From Dehalococcoidia bacterium (GTDB lineage Bacteria > Chloroflexota > Dehalococcoidia > UBA2979), in assembly GCA_020845735.1 (NCBI GenBank), contig JADLFF010000107.1, positions 1-56,416 of the forward strand: a DNA stretch of 56,416 nucleotides, written 5' to 3'. Below, in pieces: positions 44,223-51,822 of the stretch (positions are counted from its first letter, which is position 1; each line of letters opens with the position of its first letter). The notes under the pieces are model-generated. The model was not told the origin of the DNA. It saw only the letters and a list, made by a program, of their open reading frames with translations, and did no database searches. The position numbers were made by a program, and so were the translations under genes.

Positions 44223-44414
44223 ATGGGCGCGCTCGTCCGGGTTCTCGGGGTGCTGTTGTGCGGCGTTGTCGGCTTCGTGGCGGGTGGGTTCGTGGCGCGC
44301 TTCTTCCTGATCTCGGACACGACCGGGTTTGCGGGGGCGGCGACGGTGTTCTGGGCCGCCCTCGTGGGGACGGTCATCGGGCTGGTGGCCGGGTACCTCG
44401 CGCTGCGCCGTTAG
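44223..44414 (+). CDS. Small two-helix membrane protein
   Basis: 63 aa, with helices LVRVLGVLLCGVVGFVAGGF and AATVFWAALVGTVIGLVAGY joined by a short loop. Its ATG follows the hydantoinase B stop without a gap, and the purine-rich GAGAGGAGGGG inside hydantoinase B can serve as ribosome-binding site. Function unknown. It resembles in plan the 78-aa protein at 19611-19847. Confidence 0.6.
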   Translation: MGALVRVLGVLLCGVVGFVAGGFVARFFLISDTTGFAGAATVFWAALVGTVIGLVAGYLALRR

Positions 44415-44498
44415 CGGGTGAACCCCGAGGCAACAGCCGCGCGCGAGGTGGCTACACTGGGTGAGAGCCCGGTGAGCCGGGCGCCTCGCGAGGTAGTG

Positions 44499-44933
44499 AT
44501 GGCCAACGACAAGGACCGCCTGGAGCGCGAGATCGAGGAGATCCTCGGGAAGATCGAGGAGTTCCCCTCGGCGAGCGAGCGGCGTGCGCGGCAGCGGCGG
44601 CGGACGGTGAACCGCGTGAGCTCGAACGTGGCCAGCTGGCCTCAGCGCCAGCTTGCGCGGCTGTCCCAGATCGACATGTCGCAGGTCATGCTGCTGTCGT
44701 TCCTGCTCATCCTCGGGTCGTTCTTCCTGCGATCGTTCAGCCCGCTGATCATGCAGTGGGTGCTGTACCTCGGTGTGGTCCTGTTCATCGCGGCGTTCGC
44801 GATGATCATCATGGGCCGCCGAGGTGGGGGGAGCGTGCCTCAGTACTGGCGCGGCAAGCCGATCCAGTACAAGCAGCCCTCGATGGGTGACCTGGCGCGA
44901 CGCTGGTTCGGCGGGAATCGCCGCCAGCGGTAG
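44499..44933 (+). CDS. Membrane protein with charged N-terminal helix
   Basis: 144 aa. A charged, probably helical N-terminus (KDRLEREIEEILGKIEEFP) and Arg-rich stretch precede two membrane helices (MLLSFLLILGSFFLRSF; VLYLGVVLFIAAFAMIIMG), and the tail is basic (YWRGKPIQYKQPS...GNRRQR). No known function. ATG 44499 has GAGG 5 nt before it; TACACT at 44453-44458 could be its -10. A frame open to 44418 is not needed. Confidence 0.75.
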   Translation: MANDKDRLEREIEEILGKIEEFPSASERRARQRRRTVNRVSSNVASWPQRQLARLSQIDMSQVMLLSFLLILGSFFLRSFSPLIMQWVLYLGVVLFIAAFAMIIMGRRGGGSVPQYWRGKPIQYKQPSMGDLARRWFGGNRRQR

Positions 44934-44983
44934 GTTTCGGCGCTACGCTGAGAGGACCCACCGCGCGCCGAAAGAGGCGCCCC

Positions 44984-46303
44984 CTGTCTCGTTGCCTCCG
45001 ACCGCTCCTGTCGCCCGCGCCCTGGTTCGCGCTCGTGACGGCCGCCCTCGTGCTGGGGGCGTGTGCCGATGCGGAGCGCGCTGCCCCGGCCTCGACGACC
45101 TCGACGGGCGCGACTGCCACCGCGACGGCGGCTGGTGCGCGCGGGACGCCCGCCGTCTCGTCGCCGCCTGAGGCAGCGCGCGCGCTCGAGCACGTCCGTG
45201 CCCTGTCCTCGGGGATTGGCGTGCGCGAGGCGGGTACGCCGGGCGAGCGGCGCGCCGCCGAGTACATCCGCGACCAGCTGTCGAGCTTCGGCTACCGCGC
45301 CACCATCGAGGCGTTCCAGGTGGAGGTGCCACGCGACGAGTCGACCGTGGTGGGAGCGGGCAACCCGATCGCGGCCCTCGCCATGGTGGGTGCCCCCGAC
45401 GGCGACGCCAGTGGACGCCTCGTGTTCGTCGGGGTGGGGCGGCCGGAGGACCTCGCGACGCGGGACCTGCGAGGCGCGATCGTGCTGGTGAACCGCGGGC
45501 AGATCCCCTTCCGAGACAAGGCGCTGGCGGCACAGCAGGCGGGCGCGGTCGCCGTGGTGGTGGCCAACAACCAGCCGGGGCGCTTCCGCGGCACCATCGC
45601 GGCGGGGAGCCCCGAGGTGCGCATCCCCGTCGTGGGCGTCACCTCGGAGGAGGCGGAGCGGTTGGACGCCCTCGTGGCTGCCGGGGGCAGCATCGCGGTG
45701 CGCGCGCTCCGCACAGGCGAGCCATTCGAGTCGTACAACGTGGCGGCCGTGCCCGCCGACGGCAGCGCCTGCAGCGGCTACGTCGGTGCGCACCTCGATT
45801 CCGTGGCGCGGGCGCCGGGGGCCAACGACAACGCCTCGGGGACGGCCGGCATGCTGGAGCTCGCGCGCAGCCAGCGACTGGCCGGGGTGTGCTACCTCGC
45901 GTTCGGGGCTGAGGAGCTGGGCCTGTTCGGCTCGAAGGCGTTCGTGCGTGACCACGCGGTCCGTGACGCGCGCTTCATGCTCAACCTCGACATGCTCGGC
46001 AAGCTGAACGGGCCCGAGGTGGTGGCGCTCGCCTCCGACCGCGACTCGCGGGAGCTGGCGGAGCGCGCCTCGCGGGTGGCGAGTCGTACCGGGACGAGCA
46101 TCCCGGCCGGGACGTTCCCGCCGTTCACCAGCTCGGACCACGCCTCGTTCAGCGAGGGCGGCGTGCCCGCGGTCACGCTGCACAGCGGCGACGATCCCGA
46201 GATGCACACCCCGGAGGACGACCTCGCGGACATCGACGTGCAGTCGCTCGACGTGATGCTGCGGGCAGCCGCGGCGGTCCTGCAGGACCTCGCGGCCGGG
46301 TGA
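44984..46303 (+). CDS. M28 family aminopeptidase lipoprotein, probable CTG start
   Basis: 439 aa if started at CTG 44984. The first usual codon, GTG 45035, would leave only eight residues before the lipobox LGAC; from the CTG the N-terminus has arginines, a hydrophobic stretch (PWFALVTAALVLGAC) and the lipid-acceptor Cys, a proper lipoprotein signal. AAGAGG lies 6 nt before the CTG. After a Thr/Ala linker comes a Zn-peptidase with an inserted PA domain (about 150-230). Metal ligands appear in GAHLDSV, GANDNASG, GAEELG (catalytic Glu pair), LNLDMLG and EMHTPEDD. It trims amino acids from peptides outside the membrane. Confidence 0.85.
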   Translation: MSRCLRPLLSPAPWFALVTAALVLGACADAERAAPASTTSTGATATATAAGARGTPAVSSPPEAARALEHVRALSSGIGVREAGTPGERRAAEYIRDQLSSFGYRATIEAFQVEVPRDESTVVGAGNPIAALAMVGAPDGDASGRLVFVGVGRPEDLATRDLRGAIVLVNRGQIPFRDKALAAQQAGAVAVVVANNQPGRFRGTIAAGSPEVRIPVVGVTSEEAERLDALVAAGGSIAVRALRTGEPFESYNVAAVPADGSACSGYVGAHLDSVARAPGANDNASGTAGMLELARSQRLAGVCYLAFGAEELGLFGSKAFVRDHAVRDARFMLNLDMLGKLNGPEVVALASDRDSRELAERASRVASRTGTSIPAGTFPPFTSSDHASFSEGGVPAVTLHSGDDPEMHTPEDDLADIDVQSLDVMLRAAAAVLQDLAAG

Positions 46304-46408
46304 CGCCGATCGCCGTGCCCCTCGCACGCTCCGTCGCGTAGTCCATCACGAGGGGCCTCGCTAGGATCGATGTGACCTCGTGCGGTGCGCTGCAAGGATG
46401 CAGGCGTG

Positions 46409-47326
46409 ATGGAGCGAGCGGGCGCGCCCGAGGGGGCCGGCCGGACCACTCGACGGCAGTTCGCGTTCCTCGGGGCGAGCGTGGCCCTGCTCGTGGCGTG
46501 CTCCACGCAGTCCGAGGTGCAGGTCGCGCCCTCGAGCGTGCCGACCGCGACGCCGTACGCGGCGCTGCCGGCCGCCACGATTGTCGCCAAGGCCCCCCCG
46601 CCGACGCCTCCGCCCGTGTTCACGCCGCCCGCGTCGCCCACACCGGAGATCGAGCGCGTCACGTACCAGCTCGCGGCCGGCGACAACCCGAGCTCGGTGG
46701 CCGCGAAGTTCAGCGTGACCCTCGCGGAGCTGCTCAAGGCGAACAACATCACGAACCCCTCGTCGTTGCAGATCGGGCAGGTCCTCGTCATTCCCGTGAC
46801 GCCGACGCCGGGCGTCACGGCGGCGGGCCCGGCGCCGACGGAAAGCGCGACGGCTCGTGCGACCGGCACCTCAACGCCCGTGGCGCCTCGAGCGAGCGAC
46901 ACGCAGACCTACACCGTGAAGAGCGGAGACAACGCGAGCACCATCGCGGGCAGCTTCGGCACGACGGTGGCCGAGCTCGCGCGGCTGAACGGCACCTCCG
47001 AGGCGGCCCTGCGCAACCTCCAGATTGGCCAGCAGCTCCAGGTGCCCGCCGCGGCGACCTCGACACCCACCGCCGTCGCGACGGCGACCGGGACGCCCTC
47101 GGCAAGCGCGACCGCGACGCCGACTGCGGGAACGCCCTCGGCGAGCGCCACCCCGAGCGTGCCCGCCGGCAGCGACGTGTACTTCGTGAAGGCCGGGGAC
47201 ACCGCGATCGACATCGCGAGTGTGTTCCGCATCTCCGTGGCGCGCCTCGCGGCGGCGAACAACGTCACCGAGGCGGACCTGCGCAATCTGCAGATCGGCC
47301 AGCGGCTGATCATCCCGGGACCGTAG
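46409..47326 (+). CDS. LysM-repeat lipoprotein with Tat-like signal
   Basis: 305 aa. The N-terminus TTRRQFAFLGASVALLVAC joins a twin-arginine-like motif to a lipobox, so the protein may be exported folded and lipid-anchored. Three LysM domains, which bind N-acetylglucosamine-containing glycans, follow: about 85-130 (YQLAAGDNPSSVAAKF), 165-210 (YTVKSGDNASTIAGSF) and 255-302 (YFVKAGDTAIDIASVF). They are separated by Thr/Pro/Ala linkers (TATGTPSASATATPTAGTPS). Probable peptidoglycan anchor. ATG 46409 chosen; GTG 46385 is possible. Confidence 0.87.
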   Translation: MERAGAPEGAGRTTRRQFAFLGASVALLVACSTQSEVQVAPSSVPTATPYAALPAATIVAKAPPPTPPPVFTPPASPTPEIERVTYQLAAGDNPSSVAAKFSVTLAELLKANNITNPSSLQIGQVLVIPVTPTPGVTAAGPAPTESATARATGTSTPVAPRASDTQTYTVKSGDNASTIAGSFGTTVAELARLNGTSEAALRNLQIGQQLQVPAAATSTPTAVATATGTPSASATATPTAGTPSASATPSVPAGSDVYFVKAGDTAIDIASVFRISVARLAAANNVTEADLRNLQIGQRLIIPGP

Positions 47327-47490
47327 CCGCAGGGCGACGGATCGCTACCGATTACGCTCGTGGCCGCGCTGGCGTGGCTCCCGAAGGTCCCCCATACTTC
47401 GTAAATCTCGAGTCCTGGCGCGCGCCCTCGAGGGCTGCGAGCGTCCGGAACGCGTGTACCAGCACCACGGCAGCAGTGGCGGAGAAACCG

Positions 47491-49044
47491 ATGTCACACG
47501 AGGCAGACCTCGAACGGATGAACGCGCTCCGGGAGCGCGCGCGGCTGGGCGGCGGGCAGGCCCGCATCGATGCGCAGCACGAGCGTGGCAAGATGACCGC
47601 CCGCGAGCGCATCGCGGCCCTCGTGGACCCGGGCACGTTCCAGGAGGTGGATGCCCTCGCCGTCCGCGAGGTCGACCTCGTCGAGGGCGGCAGCGCCGAC
47701 ATCGTCTACGGGGACGCCGTGGTCACGGGCTGGGGCAAGGTCGATGGCCGCCTCATCTTTGTCTTCGCGCAGGACTTCACGGTGAACGGTGGGTCCCTCG
47801 GCGAGGTGATGGGCGACAAGATCGCGAAGGCGATGGACCTCGCGCTCAAGGCCGGTGCGCCGGTCATCGGGCTCAACGACAGCGGCGGCGCGCGCATCCA
47901 GGAGGGCGTGGTCTCGCTCGCGAAGTACGGCGACATCTTCCTGCGGAACGTGCGCGCCTCGGGGGTGATCCCTCAGATCAGCGTGATCATGGGGCCCTGC
48001 GCCGGTGGCGCCGTCTATTCGCCGGCGATCACCGACTTCATCTTCATGGTGCAGGGCACCAGCCAGATGTTCATCACGGGCCCCGACGTGATCCAGAGCG
48101 TGACCGGTGAGACGACCACCTTCGAGGAGCTGGGCGGCGCGATGTCGCACGCCGCGAAGTCGGGCGTGTCCCACTTCGCGGTCGACAGCGAGGACAGTGC
48201 CATCGAGGAGGTGCGGCGGCTCGTGTCGTTCATCCCCGGCAACAACCTCGAGGGCGCGCCGTACCAGGACACGGGCGACCCCATCACCCGCTCGCTCGAC
48301 GACATCCTCAGCGTGGTGCCGGCCGACGACACGCAGCCGTACGACGTCCGCGACGTCATCGAGCGGCTGGTCGACAACGGTGACTTCATGGAGGTGCACG
48401 AGCACTTCGCGCAGAACATCGTGGTGGGGTTTGCGCGGATCGGCGGGCACAGCATCGGGATCGTCGCCAACCAGCCGATGTACCTCGGCGGTGTGCTCGA
48501 CATCGACTCCTCGCGGAAGGGCGCGCGGTTCGTGCGCTTCTGCGATGCGTTCAACATCCCGATCGTGACGCTCGTCGATGTGCCGGGCTACCTCCCCGGG
48601 GTGTCGCAGGAGTACGGCGGCATCATCGTCCACGGGGCCAAGCTCGTGTACGCGTTCGCTGAGGCGACCGTGCCGAAGGTCACGGTGGTGATGCGCAAGG
48701 GCTTCGGTGGTGCGTACGACGCGATGGGCTCGAAGCACCTCGGCGCGGACATGAACTTCGCGTGGCCCGGCGTGGCGATCGCCGTCATGGGCGGCGGGCA
48801 GGCCGTGAACATCATCGGGCGGCGCGAGATCCAGGCGGCGGATGACCCCGAGGCGAAGCGCGCCGAGATCATCGCCGACTACAAGGAGCGCTACGAGCAC
48901 CCCTACATCGCGGCTGCTCGCGGCTACGTGGACGACGTGATCGACCCTCGCGAGACGCGCACGCGCGTGGCGATGGCCCTCGAGATGCTGCAGAACAAGG
49001 CCGAGACGCTCCCCCCAAAAAAGCATGGCAACATCCCGCTGTAG
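47491..49044 (+). CDS. Acyl-CoA carboxylase carboxyltransferase subunit (PccB/MmdA-like)
   Basis: 517 aa biotin-dependent carboxyltransferase, moving CO2 from carboxybiotin to an acyl-CoA, most likely propionyl-CoA (or the reverse for methylmalonyl-CoA decarboxylase). Two crotonase-like halves: N-terminal with GLNDSGGARIQEGV near 129 and GPCAGGAVYSPAITDF near 168; C-terminal with DVPGYLPGVSQEYGGIIVHGAK near 363 and MRKGFGGAYDAMGSKHLGAD near 402. Ends KKHGNIPL, as usual. ATG has GGAG 6 nt before it. The biotin carboxylase subunit is not in the window. Confidence 0.94.
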   Translation: MSHEADLERMNALRERARLGGGQARIDAQHERGKMTARERIAALVDPGTFQEVDALAVREVDLVEGGSADIVYGDAVVTGWGKVDGRLIFVFAQDFTVNGGSLGEVMGDKIAKAMDLALKAGAPVIGLNDSGGARIQEGVVSLAKYGDIFLRNVRASGVIPQISVIMGPCAGGAVYSPAITDFIFMVQGTSQMFITGPDVIQSVTGETTTFEELGGAMSHAAKSGVSHFAVDSEDSAIEEVRRLVSFIPGNNLEGAPYQDTGDPITRSLDDILSVVPADDTQPYDVRDVIERLVDNGDFMEVHEHFAQNIVVGFARIGGHSIGIVANQPMYLGGVLDIDSSRKGARFVRFCDAFNIPIVTLVDVPGYLPGVSQEYGGIIVHGAKLVYAFAEATVPKVTVVMRKGFGGAYDAMGSKHLGADMNFAWPGVAIAVMGGGQAVNIIGRREIQAADDPEAKRAEIIADYKERYEHPYIAAARGYVDDVIDPRETRTRVAMALEMLQNKAETLPPKKHGNIPL

Positions 49045-49052
49045 GCGGACGC

Positions 49053-49074
49053 CGAGCGGTCGCACGACCGCTCG
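49053..49074. terminator. Perfect inverted repeat between convergent genes
   Basis: CGAGCGGTCG and CGACCGCTCG form a 10-bp perfect inverted repeat around CA, in the 42-bp gap between the carboxyltransferase and SMR gene ends. It is placed to stop transcription from both sides; no T-run. Confidence 0.55.
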
Positions 49075-49086
49075 AGGCCGTGCGGC

Positions 49087-49404
49087 TCACGACTCGGTGA
49101 GGTGCAGGCCGCCGATCGCGACGACGAGCAACGCCATGAAGCCGAGGCGGGGCAGCGTCGCGGGGTCGCCGTGGAGCACCATGCCGACCAGCGAGGCGCC
49201 CACCGCGCCGATGCCGACCCACACCGCGTAGGCCGTGCCGAGCGGGATCGCGTCGGCCGCTCGTGCGAGGAGGAACATGCTCCCGGCGAGGGCGATCGCG
49301 AACGCAGTGGTAGGCAGGGGGCGCGTGAGGCCGGCGGTGGCGGGCAGCAGCGCGGCCCACACCACCTCGAGGAGGCCGGCGACGACCAGCAGGAACCAGG
49401 ACAC
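49087..49404 (-). CDS. SMR transporter, guanidinium exporter (Gdx/SugE) type
   Basis: 105 aa, four helices. The conserved Glu for substrate and proton is in GLLEVVWA near residue 10-17, and the GTAYAVWVGIGAVG motif near 55 is the mark of the SugE/Gdx branch, which expels guanidinium in exchange for protons, rather than the EmrE-type multidrug branch. GTG start at 49404. The upstream leader matches a guanidine-III riboswitch, which independently supports guanidinium as substrate. It works as an antiparallel dimer in relatives; only one gene is present here. Confidence 0.92.
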   Translation of the reverse strand: MSWFLLVVAGLLEVVWAALLPATAGLTRPLPTTAFAIALAGSMFLLARAADAIPLGTAYAVWVGIGAVGASLVGMVLHGDPATLPRLGFMALLVVAIGGLHLTES

Positions 49405-49422
49405 GGCTCAACTCCCTGAGCC
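49405..49422 (-). promoter_or_regulatory. Hairpin holding the ribosome-binding site of the SMR gene
   Basis: On the reverse strand GGCTCA and TGAGCC form a 6-bp stem with loop GGGAGT, directly abutting the GTG start codon. The GGGAG ribosome-binding site is in the loop and the stem borders the start codon, so folding could hinder initiation. Its 5' arm overlaps the 3' pairing arm of the riboswitch at 49420-49422, so both cannot form together. Confidence 0.55.
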
Positions 49423-49465
49423 CGTCGTCCTGCATGCCGGTACGGGGCACCCTCGTCGGCACCGG
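49419..49465 (-). promoter_or_regulatory. Candidate guanidine-III (ykkC-III) riboswitch
   Basis: Read on the reverse strand: P1 arm GTGCCG (49462-49457), conserved ACGAGG (49456-49451), GCCCCGT (49448-49442) with GTAC-type junction, P1 return arm CGGCAT (49439-49434), conserved CAGGACGACGGG (49432-49421). Order and conserved words (ACGAGG, CCGTACC, CAGGAC, ACGG) are those of ykkC-III RNAs; ACGGG can pair with CCCGT to make the second stem/pseudoknot. It lies just upstream of a Gdx-type gene, the usual target. Likely a translational ON switch for guanidinium. Confidence 0.78.
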
Positions 49466-49485
49466 TCGCTGGGACCGGCCCCTCG

Positions 49486-49491
49486 AGTGTA
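49486..49491 (-). promoter_or_regulatory. -10 box for riboswitch-SMR transcript
   Basis: TACACT on the reverse strand lies about 24 nt upstream of the first riboswitch arm, so a transcript from here would include the whole aptamer. No convincing -35. Confidence 0.4.
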
Positions 49492-49512
49492 ACCGAACCT
49501 GCCTTGGGGGAG

Positions 49513-49690
49513 GCCGACCGCCCGCAGCCTGCGTGTGTGCTTCGCCAGGCTCAGCGCGAACGGAGGTTGGCGTGGCGGAGGGCGACCGAGGTGCCGACCG
49601 CCCGCGGCCTGCGTGTGCGCTTCGCCAGGCTCAGCGCGAACGGAGGTTGGCGCGGCGGAGGGCAACCGAGGTGCCGCCCGCTCGCGGGCT
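49513..49690. repeat. Two tandem 80-bp repeats and a partial third
   Basis: Within the gap 49405-49707 the unit GGCCGACCGCCCGCAGCCTG...GCGTGGCGGAGGGCGACCGAGGT starts near 49513 and again near 49593, with a partial third to about 49690. TTCGCCAGGCTCAGCGCGAA occurs at 49541 and 49621, exactly 80 bp apart. This is the same core as at 23.1 kb and 27.1 kb, here in tandem. No gene in it. Confidence 0.8.
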
Positions 49691-49707
49691 GCTCGGGCGC
49701 CCGGGCG

Positions 49708-50097
49708 CTACGCCTCGGGGCGGCGGGTGGACTGCCAGGCGATCTCGCGCCAGGCGCCGTCGCGACGCGCCCAGACATCGGTGAAGCGGATCGGGAGCAT
49801 CGTGTCGCCATCGGGGCGGGCGAACGTGATGTCCGCCGTTCCGGTGATGATGGCCGTGTCGCCCTCGACGCGGACGAGCAGGTGCGCGAGGTCGAACGAC
49901 TTGTAGGCGCCCGTCGCCAGGACCGCGCCGACGTTCTCCGCGCGGGACTCGAGCTTCGCGCTCGTGTGGACGTAGGTCAGGTCCTCGGCCATCAGCCGCT
50001 CGAGGGCGGCCTGATCCTTCGCGATGGTCGCGTCGAACCGCGCGCGCTGGGCCGCGAGCACCTCCTGCTGGACCTGGGTGAGTGTCTCGGTCGCCAT
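49708..50097 (-). CDS. DUF4440 / NTF2-like protein
   Basis: 129 aa with the NTF2-like alpha+beta barrel sequence pattern: a helix with VLAAQRARFDATIAKDQAALERLM, then DLTYVHTSAKLESRAENV near 39, VEGDTAIITGTADITF and FTDVWARRDGAWREIAWQST near the end. These DUF4440/SgcJ-like proteins are small pockets, some with isomerase or hydrolase activity, most unknown. ATG 50097 has AGGAGGG 7 nt before it. Divergent from the CoA-transferase genes. Confidence 0.86.
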   Translation of the reverse strand: MATETLTQVQQEVLAAQRARFDATIAKDQAALERLMAEDLTYVHTSAKLESRAENVGAVLATGAYKSFDLAHLLVRVEGDTAIITGTADITFARPDGDTMLPIRFTDVWARRDGAWREIAWQSTRRPEA

Positions 50098-50274
50098 GGG
50101 GGTGCCCTCCTCGCTGCGCGGGCACTGTACAGCCTCGAGGCGGGCCGTACACCGTTTGTGCTTGCGCGTTCCGGTCTCCACAGCGGCACGCAGGACGTTG
50201 TACATTGCCGCATCATCGCGAACGCCATCGGACCGCTGGCGTTCCTCGATCCGTGGGCCGTGCTCGGAGGGCGA

Positions 50275-51054
50275 ATGGGCAAGCCGACGATCTACGCCTC
50301 GATGAACGAGGCCGTGGCCGATTTCAAGGACGACTCGATGCTGATGATCCCGGGGTTCGGGCCGGGGTCGCCGCACAACCTGATGACCGCGCTCTACTAC
50401 CAGGGCGCGACGGGCCTCACGACCGTCTCGAACGGCGTGGGATTCCCCTCGGCGGACCCGCGGATGCGAGGGCTGGGGGACCTGGTCATGGAGGGGCGGG
50501 TGAAGAAGGTGATTGCCGCCTTCACCGCCTCGACGCGGCCCTCGAGGGCGGGCACCGCCGAGGAGCTGATCCGATCGGGCGCCCTCCAGGCCGAGGTGAC
50601 GCCGCAGGGCACCCTCGCCGAGCGCATCCGTGCGGGAGGTGCGGGCATCCCCGCCTTCTTCACGCCGGCCGGCGTCGGCACGCTGGTTGCCGAGGGCAAA
50701 GAGCACCGCGACTTCGACGGGCGCACGTACCTCATGGAGACCGCGCTCTTCGCTGACTACGCCTTCGTGCGGGCGCACCGAGCGGACACCGCGGGCAACC
50801 TCATCTTTCGGCTCTCGGCGCGGAACTTCAACCCGATCATGGCGATGGCTGCGCGGACGACGATCGTCGAGGTTGAGGAGCCGATCGTGGCCGCGGGCGA
50901 GCTCGACCCGGACCACATCCACCTGCCGGGGATCTACGTGCAGCGCCTCGTGCAGATCCCGCCTGACGGCATCTTCTCGGTGAACCGGCAGGCGATGGTG
51001 GGCCTGCAGCAGGCCCGGGCGGCCTCGCCTCCCGGCGGCGACCTGCCTCGCTAG
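50275..51054 (+). CDS. 3-oxoacid CoA-transferase family, subunit A
   Basis: 259 aa alpha subunit of a family I CoA-transferase, which moves CoA between carboxylic acids (for example succinyl-CoA and acetoacetate). Features: MIPGFGPGSPHNLMTAL near 23, GRVKKVIAAFTAST near 77, GAGIPAFFTPAGVGTLVAEG near 123, and DYAFVRAHRADTAGNLIF near 161. The oxyanion-type GFG...G element is present. GGAGG 4 nt before ATG 50275. Subunit B follows after 29 bp; together they form the heteromeric enzyme. Confidence 0.92.
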   Translation: MGKPTIYASMNEAVADFKDDSMLMIPGFGPGSPHNLMTALYYQGATGLTTVSNGVGFPSADPRMRGLGDLVMEGRVKKVIAAFTASTRPSRAGTAEELIRSGALQAEVTPQGTLAERIRAGGAGIPAFFTPAGVGTLVAEGKEHRDFDGRTYLMETALFADYAFVRAHRADTAGNLIFRLSARNFNPIMAMAARTTIVEVEEPIVAAGELDPDHIHLPGIYVQRLVQIPPDGIFSVNRQAMVGLQQARAASPPGGDLPR

Positions 51055-51083
51055 CCCGCGCGCAGACCTCGAGGAGCGACCAG

Positions 51084-51764
51084 ATGTCTGATGAGAAGCA
51101 GCCGCTGACCCGAGACCAGATGGGTGCCGTGCTCGCCCAGCGGATCGGCAAGGGCTGGATCGTGAACCTGGGGATCGGCATCCCCGTGCTCGCCTCGAAC
51201 TTCTTCACCGACGAGCAGGAGATCACGCTGACCTCGGAGAACGGCGTGATCGGGTACGGCGGCCTCGCGCCTGAGGGCATGGAGGACCCGGACCTCGTGA
51301 ACGCGGGCGTCCAGTTCACCACGCTGCACCCCGGCGGCACGATCGTGCACCACGCCGACTCGTTTGCGCTCATTCGCAGCGGGCGCGTCGATGTGACCTG
51401 CCTCGGCGCCTACGAGGTGGCGAAGGACGGATCGTTCGCGAACTGGAAGACCGTGAACGACGGCATGGGGAACATGGGCGGCATCGGCGGCGCGATGGAC
51501 CTCGCGGCGTGCGCGCAGCGGATCTACATCGCGATGGAGCACACGACGCGCGACGGCCAGCCGAGGCTGGTCGAGCAGTGCTCGTTGCCCGTGACGGCGC
51601 CGTCCGGAGTGGACCTCGTGGTCACCGAGCTCGGCGTGTTCACGGTGCAGGACGGCCGCTTCGTCCTCGAGGAGCACGCGCCGGGCTACACCTTCGAGGA
51701 GATCGCGGCGGTGACGGGCGCCCCGCTCGTCGCGAGCCCCGACCTCCGTCGGGTGAGCGTCTAA
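51084..51764 (+). CDS. 3-oxoacid CoA-transferase family, subunit B
   Basis: 226 aa beta subunit. It carries the catalytic glutamate in the SENGVIG motif near 48-54, which forms the glutamyl-CoA intermediate. Other marks are VNLGIGIPVLASNFF near 28, GGLAPEGMEDPDLVNAG, and the GAYEVAKDGSFANW...GMGNMGGIGGAMDLA stretch near 111-140. GAGGAGCG lies before ATG 51084. The true acid pair is unknown, but the neighbouring carboxylase and CaiB genes suggest acyl-CoA catabolism. Confidence 0.94.
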   Translation: MSDEKQPLTRDQMGAVLAQRIGKGWIVNLGIGIPVLASNFFTDEQEITLTSENGVIGYGGLAPEGMEDPDLVNAGVQFTTLHPGGTIVHHADSFALIRSGRVDVTCLGAYEVAKDGSFANWKTVNDGMGNMGGIGGAMDLAACAQRIYIAMEHTTRDGQPRLVEQCSLPVTAPSGVDLVVTELGVFTVQDGRFVLEEHAPGYTFEEIAAVTGAPLVASPDLRRVSV

Positions 51765-51810
51765 CGAGGAACCGCGCGCAAACCCCGAGGAACCCCTCGG
51801 GGCCTGTCCC

Positions 51811-51816
51811 TAGGCT
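51811..51816 (+). promoter_or_regulatory. -10 box close to the capA-like start
   Basis: TAGGCT fits TAnnnT and is 6 nt before GTG 51823. The six bases between are GAGGAG, too close to the start to act as a normal ribosome-binding site, so a leaderless transcript is likely. Confidence 0.4.
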
Positions 51817-51822
51817 GAGGAG

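Noticed and set aside
46317..46355. Terminator after the M28 peptidase gene (GCCCCTCG...CGAGGGGC)
   Set aside because: The loop of about 24 nt is long, no T-run follows, and the arms are the over-represented CCTCG word, so pairing is likely by chance.
49405..49500. Guanidine-I or guanidine-II riboswitch before the SMR gene
   Set aside because: The guanidine-I core words are missing, and the two ACGA sequences are not in loops of matching hairpins as guanidine-II needs; the class III pattern fits far better.
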